Source: Defluviitaleaceae bacterium
GTDB taxonomy: Bacteria > Bacillota > Clostridia > Lachnospirales > WQUN01
Assembly: GCA_009784025.1 (NCBI GenBank)
Contig: WQVK01000005.1
Location: 1 to 64,000, forward strand
Reading direction: 5' to 3'
Length of the DNA stretch: 64,000 bases
Numbering within the stretch: the stretch's first letter is position 1; every line of letters begins with the position of its first letter. A program made the position numbers and the translations under genes. Below the pieces are notes generated by a model, which did not search any database, had not been told where the DNA came from, and worked only from the letters and a program-made list of their open reading frames with translations. Of the stretch, positions 13,352-21,358 are shown piece after piece.

Positions 13352-14593
13352 ATGGCAGAGCTTGTTGCTAAGGGAAAGGTTGCTAAAGAGGCTGCGGCGC
13401 GGCTTATAGAGGTCATGCCTGTGATGGATGATGCGCTTGTTAAGATGGCGGCGGCATTGGAGGCTAATGCTGGTTTTATTTTGGCGGAGAATGCCCGAGA
13501 TATGGAGAATGCTAAGCGGGCTGGCATGGCCGCCCAGATGCAGGATAGGTTGCTGCTTACTGCCGATAGAATAGGGCAGGTGGCCGAGGGGATTAGGCAG
13601 GTAGCGGCTTTGGAAAGCCCGCTTGGGCGGGTTTTGCACAGGGCAGAGCGGCCTAATGGGCTTAAAATAGAGAAGATTTCTGTGCCGCTGGGTGTGATTG
13701 GGATTATTTATGAATCACGGCCAAATGTGACTGCCGATGCAGCTGCGCTTTGTTTAAAGGCTGGCAATGCTGTTATTCTGCGGGGTGGCAAAGAGGCGAT
13801 TTTGTCTAATATCGCCATCGTAAAGGTGCTGGCCGAGGCCGCCCAGGCTGCTGGCTTGCCCGCGGGCTGTATCCAGCTTATTGAGGATATTACCCGGGAA
13901 AGCGCCGTTGGGCTTATGAAATTGAACGAATACCTTGATGTGATTATCCCAAGGGGCGGAGCGGGGCTGATAAAATCCGTGATGGAGAACGCAACCGTTC
14001 CTGCAATAGAAACTGGCACTGGCAACTGCCACATTTATGTAGACGCCAGCGCAAACATTGAAATGGCGCAGGAAATAGCCATAAATGCCAAGACCAGCCG
14101 CCCCAGCGTTTGCAATGCTGCGGAAAAGCTGCTGGTGCATCAGGCTGTGGCCCGTGAGTTTTTGCCGGGGGCGCTGGCTGCTTTGGCGGAAAAAGGCGTG
14201 GAAATACGCGGCTGTGAGAAGGTTCGCGAGATTTACCCTGCCGCCCTGCCCATGGCCAGCGACGAATGGTACTTGGAATATCTGGATATGGTGATTGGCG
14301 TTAAGGTGGTTAACTGCCTAGCTTGTGCCATTGCCCATGTAAATAAATATTCCAGCAAGCATTCAGAGGCTATCATCACCAGCGATACGGCCGCTGCCGA
14401 GAAGTTTTTAGCGCATATAGATTCGTCTTCTGTGTATGTAAATGCTTCTACCAGGTTTACAGATGGCTTTGAGTTTGGTCTGGGGGCCGAGATTGGCATA
14501 AGCACACAAAAAGTACATGCCCGTGGCCCAATGGGGCTGATGGAGCTTACTAGCACAAAATATCAAATTCGCGGAGAGGGACAAATTCGATGA
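13352..14593 (+). CDS. proA: Glutamate-5-semialdehyde dehydrogenase
   Basis: 413 residues; ATG 13352 is chosen because GAGGAGG precedes it. It reduces gamma-glutamyl phosphate to glutamate-5-semialdehyde with NADPH in proline synthesis. Seen: the N-terminal helical part, GVIGIIYESRPNVTADAAALCLKAGNA in fragments typical of ProA, IIPRGGAGLI, ETGTGNCHIYVD, and the catalytic Cys in SRPSVCNAAEKLL, with the C-terminal GPMGLMELTS end. Its stop overlaps the start of proC (ATGA), so the two are co-translated. The glutamate kinase gene proB is not in the window. Confidence 0.96.
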   Translation: MAELVAKGKVAKEAAARLIEVMPVMDDALVKMAAALEANAGFILAENARDMENAKRAGMAAQMQDRLLLTADRIGQVAEGIRQVAALESPLGRVLHRAERPNGLKIEKISVPLGVIGIIYESRPNVTADAAALCLKAGNAVILRGGKEAILSNIAIVKVLAEAAQAAGLPAGCIQLIEDITRESAVGLMKLNEYLDVIIPRGGAGLIKSVMENATVPAIETGTGNCHIYVDASANIEMAQEIAINAKTSRPSVCNAAEKLLVHQAVAREFLPGALAALAEKGVEIRGCEKVREIYPAALPMASDEWYLEYLDMVIGVKVVNCLACAIAHVNKYSSKHSEAIITSDTAAAEKFLAHIDSSSVYVNASTRFTDGFEFGLGAEIGISTQKVHARGPMGLMELTSTKYQIRGEGQIR

Positions 14594-15372
14594 AAATTGG
14601 ATTCATAGGGGTAGGGAACATGGCATGTGCAATCCTGGAGGGCTTGCACCAAAAGGGCATGACCGGGCAGTATGAGTTTTTTTTGTACGATATTTTGCCA
14701 GAGAAGGCTATTCATGCGGCCAATAGGTATTCGCTAAAAGTTTGCGATGCTGTTGAACATGTTGTGGCTGCGGCGGATATCATTTTTCTTGCCATCAAGC
14801 CGCATCAGCTTTACCCGCTGCTGGACCAAATTAAGCCACTGTTGGGCAAAAAGGTGATTGTATCGCTGCCTGTGGGCATTAGCATAGCGGATATGGAAGC
14901 TCGGCTTGGCAACAATCCCGCGATAATACGAATAGTAGCCAATGTGAATACAGAAAAATTCTTAAGCATCACATCCATTTGCTGCAACAAGCCCGCCGTC
15001 GCTGCAAAACCCGCCGTGGTAAGCCTACTAGAGGCCATAGGCAGCGTGGTTGAAATTGAAGAGAAATTTTTTGATATTTTTACGGTGATAGCCTCATCTG
15101 CCCCGGCCTTTGTGGTAAAATTTGCTGAAAGCCTGGCAGATGCTGCCCTGCGAGAAGGCCTGCCAAAGGATACCGCCCGCAAAATAATCGCGGATATGTT
15201 GCATGGTACAGGCAAAATGCTGGCAACTACCTGCCCAAAGGAAATGACAGATAAAATCTGCTCCCCCGGCGGCACAACAATTGTAGGGCTGATGGCCCTT
15301 ACAGAAGGCGGCTTCGAGACATCAATCCACGCCGCCGCCCAAGCTTGCATGGACAAGCTTGGGGCTAATTAG
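14590..15372 (+). CDS. proC: Pyrroline-5-carboxylate reductase
   Basis: 260 residues, starting within the proA stop (4-base overlap). N-terminal NAD(P)-binding fold IGFIGVGNMACAIL; FLAIKPHQLYPLL; VSLPVGISI; the C-terminal dimerisation domain has SSAPAFVVKFAESLADAA and CSPGGTTIVGLMALTEGGF, the ProC signature. It reduces pyrroline-5-carboxylate to proline, the last step. A terminator follows at 15383-15420. Confidence 0.97.
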   Translation: MKIGFIGVGNMACAILEGLHQKGMTGQYEFFLYDILPEKAIHAANRYSLKVCDAVEHVVAAADIIFLAIKPHQLYPLLDQIKPLLGKKVIVSLPVGISIADMEARLGNNPAIIRIVANVNTEKFLSITSICCNKPAVAAKPAVVSLLEAIGSVVEIEEKFFDIFTVIASSAPAFVVKFAESLADAALREGLPKDTARKIIADMLHGTGKMLATTCPKEMTDKICSPGGTTIVGLMALTEGGFETSIHAAAQACMDKLGAN

Positions 15373-15382
15373 CATATTAGAG

Positions 15383-15420
15383 AAACCGCTGTAGCTGGGT
15401 TCAGCGGTTTTAATTTTTTT
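15383..15420 (+). terminator. Terminator of proA-proC
   Basis: AAACCGCTG, 10-base loop, CAGCGGTTTTAATTTTTTT. Confidence 0.85.
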
Positions 15421-15445
15421 TGCGCATAATTTATTTGTGGTACTG

Positions 15446-15559
15446 TAGTGAAATAAATGAGAAACGGCCTTGCCAGAGCGGCACCTGAAACGCCGAGATA
15501 AGGCGTTCCAGGCGCTTTTGCCGCGACAGGTGAGACCGATTTCGAATTGTTTCACTATA
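15446..15559 (-). repeat. Family A inverted repeat, copy 3
   Basis: TAGTGAAATAAATGAGAA ... AATTGTTTCACTATA, with core CGCCGAGATAAGGCG. It lies just after the proC terminator. The gap 15373-15870 holds only this copy, a family B copy, an isolated cassette-type palindrome and a family F copy. Confidence 0.88.
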
Positions 15560-15560
15560 A

Positions 15561-15663
15561 ACCTCAAATTGAAACAACGAATTGGTACGGTACCATAAAT
15601 CGCCGAGATAAGGCGTTTTATTGCGATATTGCGGCGAACAATGAGGCGATTTTAATTGAGGTT
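15561..15663 (-). repeat. Family B inverted repeat, copy 1
   Basis: Arms CTCAAATTGAAACAACGAATTGG and GCGAACAATGAGGCGATTTT (reverse matching) around the same CGCCGAGATAAGGCG core as family A. A partial GGTACC palindrome (15583-15595) lies in it. It abuts family A copy 3. Confidence 0.7.
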
Positions 15664-15679
15664 AGCATGAATGCGAAAC

Positions 15680-15706
15680 CAGTTGGTCGTAAATTACGAC
15701 CAACTG
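15680..15706. repeat. Cassette-type palindrome, isolated copy
   Basis: CAGTTGGTCGTAA, then the inverse ending CGACCAACTG, preceded by AATGCGAAAC. The same palindrome opens the units at 19831 and 30813, but no gene follows in the same way here. Confidence 0.75.
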
Positions 15707-15788
15707 AAATTTCTGCGAATGAAGGCTGACTATGGCTTATATCTTGATTGCGATAATAACCATCTTATATGGTATTCTTGGAAAAATT

Positions 15789-15858
15789 AAAGTTTTTTGT
15801 CAAACTCTTTTTCAAAAAAGTTTGTGGGGGTGTGGGGGCAAAGCCCACACGGTCTAAA
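15789..15858 (+). repeat. Family F intergenic repeat
   Basis: AAAGTTTTTTGTCAAACT through AAAGTTTGTGGGGGTGTGGG and GCCCACACGGTCT, upstream of radA. The clearest copy of this family. Confidence 0.65.
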
Positions 15859-15870
15859 CAAGGAGGCCAC

Positions 15871-17247
15871 ATGAAAACTAGATTTATATGCAACTCATGC
15901 GATTACGAGCAGGCTAAATGGCTGGGGCGATGCCCGTCTTGTGGGCAGTATAATACCTTCGAAGAAGTGGCGGTTAAGAAGCCGGATAACCGTGGTGTGA
16001 AGGGTAGCACCTTGATTGAAGCTGCCGCGAAGCCTGTTGGGGCGCAGCTTTTGCAGGATGTGTCTGTGTCTGGGGAGATTGGCGACAGGCTGGTTACGGG
16101 CATCAGCGAGCTTGACAGGGTGCTGGGCGGTGGTATTGTAGGTGGCAGCCTAATTTTGCTGGGTGGCGACCCTGGTATTGGTAAATCTACTTTGCTGCTG
16201 CAAATTTGCAAGAATGCTGCCATGGCTGGGGATTCTTCCATTCTATATATTTCTGGCGAAGAAGGCGCGGCACAGATAAAAATGCGGGCAGAACGGCTGG
16301 CCGTTAAGGCCAAAAACTGTTATCTGCTAGCAGAAACGGATCTGTATGCCATACGCGATGCGGCTAATTCTATTAAGCCAAGGTTGCTGCTTATAGATTC
16401 TATCCAAACCATGCGCCACACAGATTTAACATCCCTGCCGGGCAGCGTGTCGCAAGTGCGGGAATGTGCGGCGTTTTTCACCCATTTGGCAAAGCAGCAT
16501 AATATGGCGGTTATTTTGGTGGGGCATGTTACCAAAGAAGGCTCGCTGGCAGGCCCGCGCGTGCTAGAGCATATGGTGGACACTGTGCTGTATTTCGAGG
16601 GCGAATCCAGCGGCGCGTACAGGTTAATACGCGCGGCGAAAAACCGCTTTGGCTCCACCAACGAGGTTGGCGTGTTCGAAATGACAGAGCACGGCCTTTC
16701 CCCAATAGACGATCCATCGGCATATATGCTGGCTGGCCGCCCAGAAGGGGTTGCGGGTTCGGTTGTAACATGCAGCATGGAGGGCAGCCGCTCGTTGCTG
16801 GCAGAGGTGCAGGCACTGGTGTCTGCCACAAGTTTTGGCACTCCCCGGCGCACTGCTACGGGTGTGGATTACAACCGCATGGTGATGCTAATGGCAGTGC
16901 TAGAAAAACGCGCAGGATACAAACTGCAAAATTTTGACGCATATGTAAACATAGCCGGCGGCCTAAAAATAACCGAACCCGCCGCAGACGCAGGTATGAT
17001 AGCCGCCCTTGCCTCTTGCTACAAAGACAAGCCCCTAGCCCCCGGCGTGATGGTAATAGGCGAAGTAGGCCTAGCCGGCGAAATGCGCGCCGTAAACCAG
17101 CCAGAGCGCCGGGTGATAGAAGCCTCCAGGCATGGCTTCACCGCATGTGTGCTACCCCAGGCCAACAAGACGAAATTGCGCGTGCCGGAAGGGTTTAAGG
17201 TGTACGGTGCGGCGCATATTGGAGAGCTGCTTGGGGTGTTGTTGTGA
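15871..17247 (+). CDS. radA: DNA repair protein RadA (Sms)
   Basis: 458 residues. ATG 15871 follows AAGGAGG; the longer frame begins inside a repeat. N-terminal zinc finger CNSCDYEQAKWLGRCPSC, RecA-like core with Walker A GGDPGIGKST, Walker B LLLIDSIQT, the RadA signature KNRFGS in AKNRFGSTNEVGVF, and a C-terminal Lon-protease-like domain (GGLKITEPAADAGMIAAL, VMVIGEVGLAGEMRAV). RadA is a helicase in branch migration during recombination and repair. It appears to be monocistronic. Confidence 0.97.
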   Translation: MKTRFICNSCDYEQAKWLGRCPSCGQYNTFEEVAVKKPDNRGVKGSTLIEAAAKPVGAQLLQDVSVSGEIGDRLVTGISELDRVLGGGIVGGSLILLGGDPGIGKSTLLLQICKNAAMAGDSSILYISGEEGAAQIKMRAERLAVKAKNCYLLAETDLYAIRDAANSIKPRLLLIDSIQTMRHTDLTSLPGSVSQVRECAAFFTHLAKQHNMAVILVGHVTKEGSLAGPRVLEHMVDTVLYFEGESSGAYRLIRAAKNRFGSTNEVGVFEMTEHGLSPIDDPSAYMLAGRPEGVAGSVVTCSMEGSRSLLAEVQALVSATSFGTPRRTATGVDYNRMVMLMAVLEKRAGYKLQNFDAYVNIAGGLKITEPAADAGMIAALASCYKDKPLAPGVMVIGEVGLAGEMRAVNQPERRVIEASRHGFTACVLPQANKTKLRVPEGFKVYGAAHIGELLGVLL

Positions 17248-17298
17248 TGGCCAACGTAGAATTTTTATGAAGTCGCAAAAGCGTGATTCGATAAAAAG

Positions 17299-17328
17299 TT
17301 GACAAACGGGATATACGGGATTTACAAT
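17299..17328 (+). promoter_or_regulatory. Promoter upstream of 17360 gene
   Basis: TTGACA, 18-base spacer, TACAAT; the ATG follows about 25 bases after the predicted start point, with AAAAGGAGG as SD. Confidence 0.65.
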
Positions 17329-17359
17329 TAATTATTGCAATTATAAAAAGGAGGCGAAT

Positions 17360-17749
17360 ATGAAAAGTGTTGGAAGTATGGTAGTGGCCATTGTGGCGGC
17401 GTTTGTGATTATCGCGGCGCTAATTGGTGGGCTAATGTGGGCAATCCCTACATATAGGGTGTGGTCTATGGAAATGTCTGGCAGGGCGCAGCTAGCCGAG
17501 GCAGAGTTTAACCAACAGGTTATTACAGTAGAGGCCAGAGCGCGGCTGCAGGCAGAGATTTACAACGCCCAGGCAGAAGTAGAGCGGGCAAGGGGCGCGG
17601 CTCAGGCCATGTACGAGGTGCAAGATGCGCTTAGCGAGGAATATATCCTGTACCTTTGGGTGCGACTGATGGCCGGCAACCCTAATGTGATTTACATTCC
17701 CACAGAGGGCTCGCTGCCGATTTTGGAGGTAAATAGGAGGCTGCCTTGA
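17360..17749 (+). CDS. Small membrane-anchored coiled-coil protein
   Basis: 129 residues: an N-terminal hydrophobic helix (VVAIVAAFVIIAALIGGLMWA, about 8-28), then a charged Ala/Glu/Gln-rich helix with coiled-coil character (about 40-85), then YILYLWVRLMAGNPNVIYIPTEGSLPILEV. The last part resembles the end of SPFH/prohibitin-type membrane proteins, but the SPFH domain itself is absent. It has its own promoter and a family A repeat directly after its stop. The function is unknown. Confidence 0.7.
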   Translation: MKSVGSMVVAIVAAFVIIAALIGGLMWAIPTYRVWSMEMSGRAQLAEAEFNQQVITVEARARLQAEIYNAQAEVERARGAAQAMYEVQDALSEEYILYLWVRLMAGNPNVIYIPTEGSLPILEVNRRLP

Positions 17750-17759
17750 TGCTGATTCC

Positions 17760-17875
17760 TATAGTGAAATAAATGAGAAACGGTCTCGCCAAAGTGGCAC
17801 CTGAAACGCCGAGATAAGGCGTTTCAGGCGTTTTTGCCACGACAGGCGAGACAGATTTCGAATTATTTCACTATA
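17760..17875 (-). repeat. Family A inverted repeat, copy 4
   Basis: TATAGTGAAATAAATGAGAA ... GAATTATTTCACTATA. It fills the whole space between the stop of the 17360 gene and the first codon of the PhnB-like frame. Confidence 0.9.
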
Positions 17876-17877
17876 TC

Positions 17878-18237
17878 TTGCATTTTGACGGCGATTGCGC
17901 GGCGGCTATTACCTTGTACGAAAAGGCCTTTGGCACAAAGGCTGGCGGCTATGATTACAGCGGTGATGGCAAAATCCGCCATGCGGAAATGAATATTCAC
18001 GGGCAAAAGGTTTTCCTTAATGATGGGAAAGCTTTTTTGCTAGGTTCGTTTGGCGTGGGTTGCGTAGCACATTTGGCGGTGACTTTTGCCACGCCAGAGA
18101 GGCTGCTTGCTTGTTATGAGAAAATGAAGGCCGGTAGCATGCCGGACGCGCCGTTTGTAAAAACGGAGTATAGCGAGCTAGTGGGCAATTTTATGGATAA
18201 GTTTGGCGTGATTTGGGGGTTTATAGTGGGAGAGTAG
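17878..18237 (+). CDS. PhnB/VOC-like protein, 5' end cut by a repeat
   Basis: The frame from TTG 17878 encodes 119 residues opening LHFDGDCAAAITLYEKAFG, the usual beginning of the PhnB branch of the glyoxalase/VOC fold minus about the first six residues. Further features: GKIRHAEMNI, VFLNDG, HLAVTF and NFMDKFGVIWGF at the C-terminus. No SD or ATG precedes it because family A copy 4 ends two bases upstream; the frame is open back into the repeat but has no start there. The gene may be silent or use TTG. Substrate unknown. Confidence 0.6.
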   Translation: MHFDGDCAAAITLYEKAFGTKAGGYDYSGDGKIRHAEMNIHGQKVFLNDGKAFLLGSFGVGCVAHLAVTFATPERLLACYEKMKAGSMPDAPFVKTEYSELVGNFMDKFGVIWGFIVGE

Positions 18238-18263
18238 CATTATAGTCAGTTTATAAACCATCA

Positions 18264-18316
18264 GAGCCTTGCTTTGCCATCTGGAAAATTTTCAGGTGGC
18301 GGGGCGGGGCTTTTTT
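18264..18316 (+). terminator. Terminator after PhnB-like gene
   Basis: GCCTTGCTTTGCCATCTG pairs, with a few mismatches, with CAGGTGGCGGGGCGGGGC, then TTTTTT. Confidence 0.75.
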
Positions 18317-18320
18317 CGAT

Positions 18321-18349
18321 AACAAAATCGCCGTAAGTTGCATAGAATA
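18321..18349 (+). promoter_or_regulatory. Possible sigma-K-type promoter
   Basis: AAC then 17 bases then CATAGAATA, fitting the AC ... CATAnnnTA pattern of late mother-cell promoters. The leader would be only about 17 bases, beginning at the SD. Weak but consistent with a spore-surface role for the next gene. Confidence 0.3.
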
Positions 18350-18372
18350 CTTATGAAGAAAGGAGCATCAAC

Positions 18373-19686
18373 ATGCCATTACCATTCAGGCGGAGTACAT
18401 TTGCCAACCAGCAGGCGGCGCAGGCTGGCCAGCCGGATACGGTTGCTGAACATAAACCAGATGAGTTTAAATTTTTCCCCTTGAGAGGCGTTGCAGAAAA
18501 CCGCGGGGTACGACAGGTTGAGCCACTTACACCGCCGGGGGGACAGTTACCACAACAGGGAAACCCAATGCGCGGGCAGCAAGCGCACAATCCGTTGGCC
18601 AAGCATAACAGCCAAATAAATGCGCGGCTGGCGGGGCAGGCACAGCCGCCTAAGGCCAATGTGCAGCTTGCCGGGCTGCCACAGGTGCATCCCTTAACGC
18701 AAGCCCCGCAGCCTAAACAGCCCCAAAATATGCGGCAGTCGCCAATGCAGGCAGCTTCGCGCCAAACGGCGCAGTTGTTGCAAACGGCGGCTGGGCAGGG
18801 TGGAATAGGGAATGGACAGCCTCGCCCACAGAGCCAGCAGATGCAGGCTAGGCCGCCGCAGATGGCGCAGCCGCCAATGATACCTGGTGGCCATGTTCGG
18901 CCACAACAGGTTACACCACAGTTGCCCCAGCCTCAACCGCCGATGATGCCAGGCAGCCATGCTCAGCAACCACAGGCAACAAAGCCACCCAGCCGGCCGC
19001 CCCAAGCCCCAATCACACCAGAAAAAGCCGCCGATACTTTCCGCCGCTTCAATAAAACGTTGCCAGACGGCGTGCGGTACGAGCCCTTGGATGAGGAAAC
19101 AATGCGATTGTTAAAGGCCAATGGGCATTTGCCAGAGGCGGCCGCTGAAACTAAACAGCCCGCGACTCAGCAAGCATCGCCACCAGATACAAGCCAAACC
19201 CAGCCAGCGAAATCAACTTCCTTCAATTTGCCAGAAGTTGAAGCAGCGGAACCCCCAATCCTGGGCGGCATTCCACCTGAGGCAGCAAAAACCCTGCAAA
19301 ACCTAGCCCAGGATGAGTTTAACGCAAAAAAATTTTACAGCTGCTTGGCGGCTTCTATCCAGGCCGAAGGCGTAAAGCCTGGCATAGAAGCCATGGCAGC
19401 AGGTTCTGGCAACCGTTGGCAGCAGTATGTAGGGTTGCTTGAAGCCCATTGTGACAAGGCATTCACCCCGGCGCAGCAGGAAATAAAAACAGGGCTGGAT
19501 TTTGCAGATTCTCTAGATTTGGCCCTGCAGGAAGAAAATGCTGCCCTTAAAACGCTGTCTGAACTACTTGATAATGTGGCAGAGACCAAGCTGGCGGCCC
19601 CAGTGCAGCGGATAATCAATAATAAAATGGTGGGGTATAATCAGCTTTTTGCCGTGAAGGTGGCTATGGTTGGGGTAGGGAAGTGA
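18373..19686 (+). CDS. Pro/Gln-rich protein with C-terminal ferritin-like helical domain
   Basis: 437 residues. About the first 220 residues are low-complexity Pro/Gln/Ala (many QPP, PQ and QQ) with no cysteine. The C-terminal ~140 residues are helical: AQDEFNAKKFYSCLAAS, GIEAMAAGSGNRWQQYVGLLEAHCDKAF, FADSLDLALQEENAALKTLSELL, in the style of ferritin-like DUFs with E..H-type residues. SD AAAGGAG before ATG 18373. It stands alone. A structural or spore-coat role is possible given the composition and the sigma-K-like promoter, but nothing specific is recognised. Confidence 0.65.
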   Translation: MPLPFRRSTFANQQAAQAGQPDTVAEHKPDEFKFFPLRGVAENRGVRQVEPLTPPGGQLPQQGNPMRGQQAHNPLAKHNSQINARLAGQAQPPKANVQLAGLPQVHPLTQAPQPKQPQNMRQSPMQAASRQTAQLLQTAAGQGGIGNGQPRPQSQQMQARPPQMAQPPMIPGGHVRPQQVTPQLPQPQPPMMPGSHAQQPQATKPPSRPPQAPITPEKAADTFRRFNKTLPDGVRYEPLDEETMRLLKANGHLPEAAAETKQPATQQASPPDTSQTQPAKSTSFNLPEVEAAEPPILGGIPPEAAKTLQNLAQDEFNAKKFYSCLAASIQAEGVKPGIEAMAAGSGNRWQQYVGLLEAHCDKAFTPAQQEIKTGLDFADSLDLALQEENAALKTLSELLDNVAETKLAAPVQRIINNKMVGYNQLFAVKVAMVGVGK

Positions 19687-19695
19687 GCAGATATG

Positions 19696-19787
19696 TATAG
19701 CAACTCTACCTAAAAACACTCACTTATAACTTATAAATTTCTCGCAACTATGTGCTGTGTGGGTGCTTTTTAGGTGGAATTGCTATA
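19696..19787. repeat. Family H inverted repeat
   Basis: Ends TATAGCAACTCTACCTAAAA and TTTTTAGGTGGAATTGCTATA form a 26-base imperfect inverted repeat around a short spacer. A related smaller copy is at 45675-45716 (AATTCCACTTGAAAA). Confidence 0.6.
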
Positions 19788-19830
19788 AACGGAAAACTTT
19801 TGTGGTTGAAGTTTTATTTTGCGAAAAATT

Positions 19831-19857
19831 CAGTTGGTCGGAAAATCCGACCAACTG
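19831..19857. repeat. Cassette 1, 5' palindrome
   Basis: CAGTTGGTCGGAA ... CGACCAACTG, preceded by TTGCGAAAAATT. Matches the palindrome at 30813. Confidence 0.85.
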
Positions 19858-19872
19858 ATGCCACATTAATTA

Positions 19873-19881
19873 TGTTATACT
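19873..19881 (+). promoter_or_regulatory. Extended -10 promoter inside cassette 1
   Basis: TGTTATACT (TGnTATACT) lies 16 bases after the palindrome, with no clear -35. Cassette 2 has TGTTATATA at the same place. Confidence 0.5.
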
Positions 19882-19917
19882 CGGAGAGAATAACATCTAA
19901 CTCTCTGGAGGAACAAG

Positions 19918-21060
19918 ATGAGTCAACTCGGTTTAGCGGACATTTGTGGCCACTTAAAAGCAGCGGTTATATCGCATACACCAGGCGATTTTATTATTGC
20001 CGAGGCGTTTAGGTTAGGCTTGTCCGACGATGAATTGAGGGCAGGAATATCAGCTTTCCGCTCTTTTTTGTATGAACTTTATGATATGTTAGCCAATAAC
20101 AAGAATAGATTTGACGTAAAAACACGAGAAAAAAATGGAACACTTCCTGCTCGTTTCCCGATAATAGAGGAGATGGGTGCTATTTTATTTCAATTTGGTT
20201 ACCATGGTCGCCTTGAAACAGAGCCAAAAAACGAGCTGATTGTTTACGGCGAAGATATGCTTCATGTATCCAAAATGCAGAAATATAAGCATTTGAATAA
20301 AATGTCAAAGCAACGTAAATTAGAACTGTTCGATTTATTATCAGAGTTGGGATTTTATTTCGAGGATGCGGATTTTTCAGAAAATATTGATTTCTCAAAA
20401 ACCGGCACATTTTATGTTCAATATGAAAACGACGACTCATTGCTCACTGGCTTGAAATTGATGGCTTTAGCACAATCCAATGTAAAGGCTAAATATGACC
20501 GATATTCCACCATACTCATGCGTGGGGATTTTTACCTTCTTGCAAATGTAAAACCAAAGCCGCCGACTGTCAATATCGCTGAATATGCTACTACACAGCC
20601 GCCCGATATAAGAGAATGGGTTATTAGTTTAGATGAACTATTAACCCGAAGTTGCCAAGTTGTTGGCGAGGTCAGGTATTTTTTATGCGATGGCACTTTT
20701 TCTTACACATCACGGAAAACAAAAAATGTTGTATGCAAAATAGACCTGAAAGCAAAGAATAGCTCAGCAATCCCTAATGTAAACCATTTTGAAAAATCAA
20801 GCGACATATTAAATCAGCTTACTGAATTTATGCTTGATACCATGAGAAGCAAAAATCGAAATTGCAAGAATTGCTCAGAACTTAACAACCCTAATTTCGT
20901 AAAATGTCCATACGGAGGAGGCGAACCGCACAGGTTTTCGCATAAGGGTGAAGATTTTGAACTATGTCGGCACAATGGCTTTGAATTTTTGATAAATAAT
21001 GAAATGGAACGTGATGTGCTTATGAAATGGATTGAGTTAGAGCTTGAATGGGGTAGCTAA
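19918..21060 (+). CDS. Unrecognised cassette protein
   Basis: 380 residues; ATG 19918 follows GGAGGAAC. The N-terminal half is helical (DELRAGISAFRSFLYELYDMLANN); the middle has KQRKLELFDLLSELGFYFED and YRDSTILMRGDFYLLANVK-like strands; the C-terminus has clustered Cys and His (CKNCSELNNPNFVKCPYGGGEPHRF ... LCRHNGFEF), a possible metal site. No family is recognised. The codon use is more AT-rich than in the neighbouring leuS and radA. It is bounded by the palindrome at 19831 and a 3' segment (21108-21153) that is also found after 31425, suggesting transfer as a unit. Confidence 0.7.
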   Translation: MSQLGLADICGHLKAAVISHTPGDFIIAEAFRLGLSDDELRAGISAFRSFLYELYDMLANNKNRFDVKTREKNGTLPARFPIIEEMGAILFQFGYHGRLETEPKNELIVYGEDMLHVSKMQKYKHLNKMSKQRKLELFDLLSELGFYFEDADFSENIDFSKTGTFYVQYENDDSLLTGLKLMALAQSNVKAKYDRYSTILMRGDFYLLANVKPKPPTVNIAEYATTQPPDIREWVISLDELLTRSCQVVGEVRYFLCDGTFSYTSRKTKNVVCKIDLKAKNSSAIPNVNHFEKSSDILNQLTEFMLDTMRSKNRNCKNCSELNNPNFVKCPYGGGEPHRFSHKGEDFELCRHNGFEFLINNEMERDVLMKWIELELEWGS

Positions 21061-21107
21061 GACACAGATTGTATAGTTAAAAATAGTGGCAAGGTAAAAA
21101 TGTTTAG

Positions 21108-21153
21108 GTTGAAAAGCCCTTATTTCTGTAGTTTTTATTAGTTGTACAATGGA
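21108..21153 (+). repeat. Cassette 1, 3' end
   Basis: AAAAGCCCTTATTT-CTGTAGTTTTTATT-AGTTGTACAATGGAAA. About 80% identical by eye to 31435-31480. Confidence 0.7.
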
Positions 21154-21207
21154 AACCGTTGTCAGCCTCAAATTATATAACCGCTCCACCAAAAAGCACA
21201 TACAAAA

Positions 21208-21238
21208 AAACGGAGATGCACTGCAGCGCATCTCCGTT
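21208..21238 (-). terminator. Terminator of leuS
   Basis: On the minus strand: ACGGAGATGCGCTGCAGTGC hairpin continuing ATCTCCGTTTTTTT. It lies beyond family A copy 5, downstream of the leuS stop. Confidence 0.75.
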
Positions 21239-21241
21239 ACT

Positions 21242-21357
21242 TATAGTGAAATAATTCGAAATCGGTTTCGCCTGTCACGGCAAAAGCGCCTAAAACGCCT
21301 TGTCTCGGCGTTTTAGGTGCCGCTCTGGCGAGACCGTTTCTCATTTATTTCACTATA
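21242..21357 (+). repeat. Family A inverted repeat, copy 5
   Basis: TATAGTGAAATAATTCGAAA ... TCATTTATTTCACTATA, between the stop of leuS (21359) and its terminator hairpin. Confidence 0.9.
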
Positions 21358-21358
21358 T

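Noticed and set aside
15547-15729. 60-codon frame containing VGRKLRPTE
   Set aside because: It spans three different repeats; the GRK-LRPT part is the translation of the cassette palindrome.
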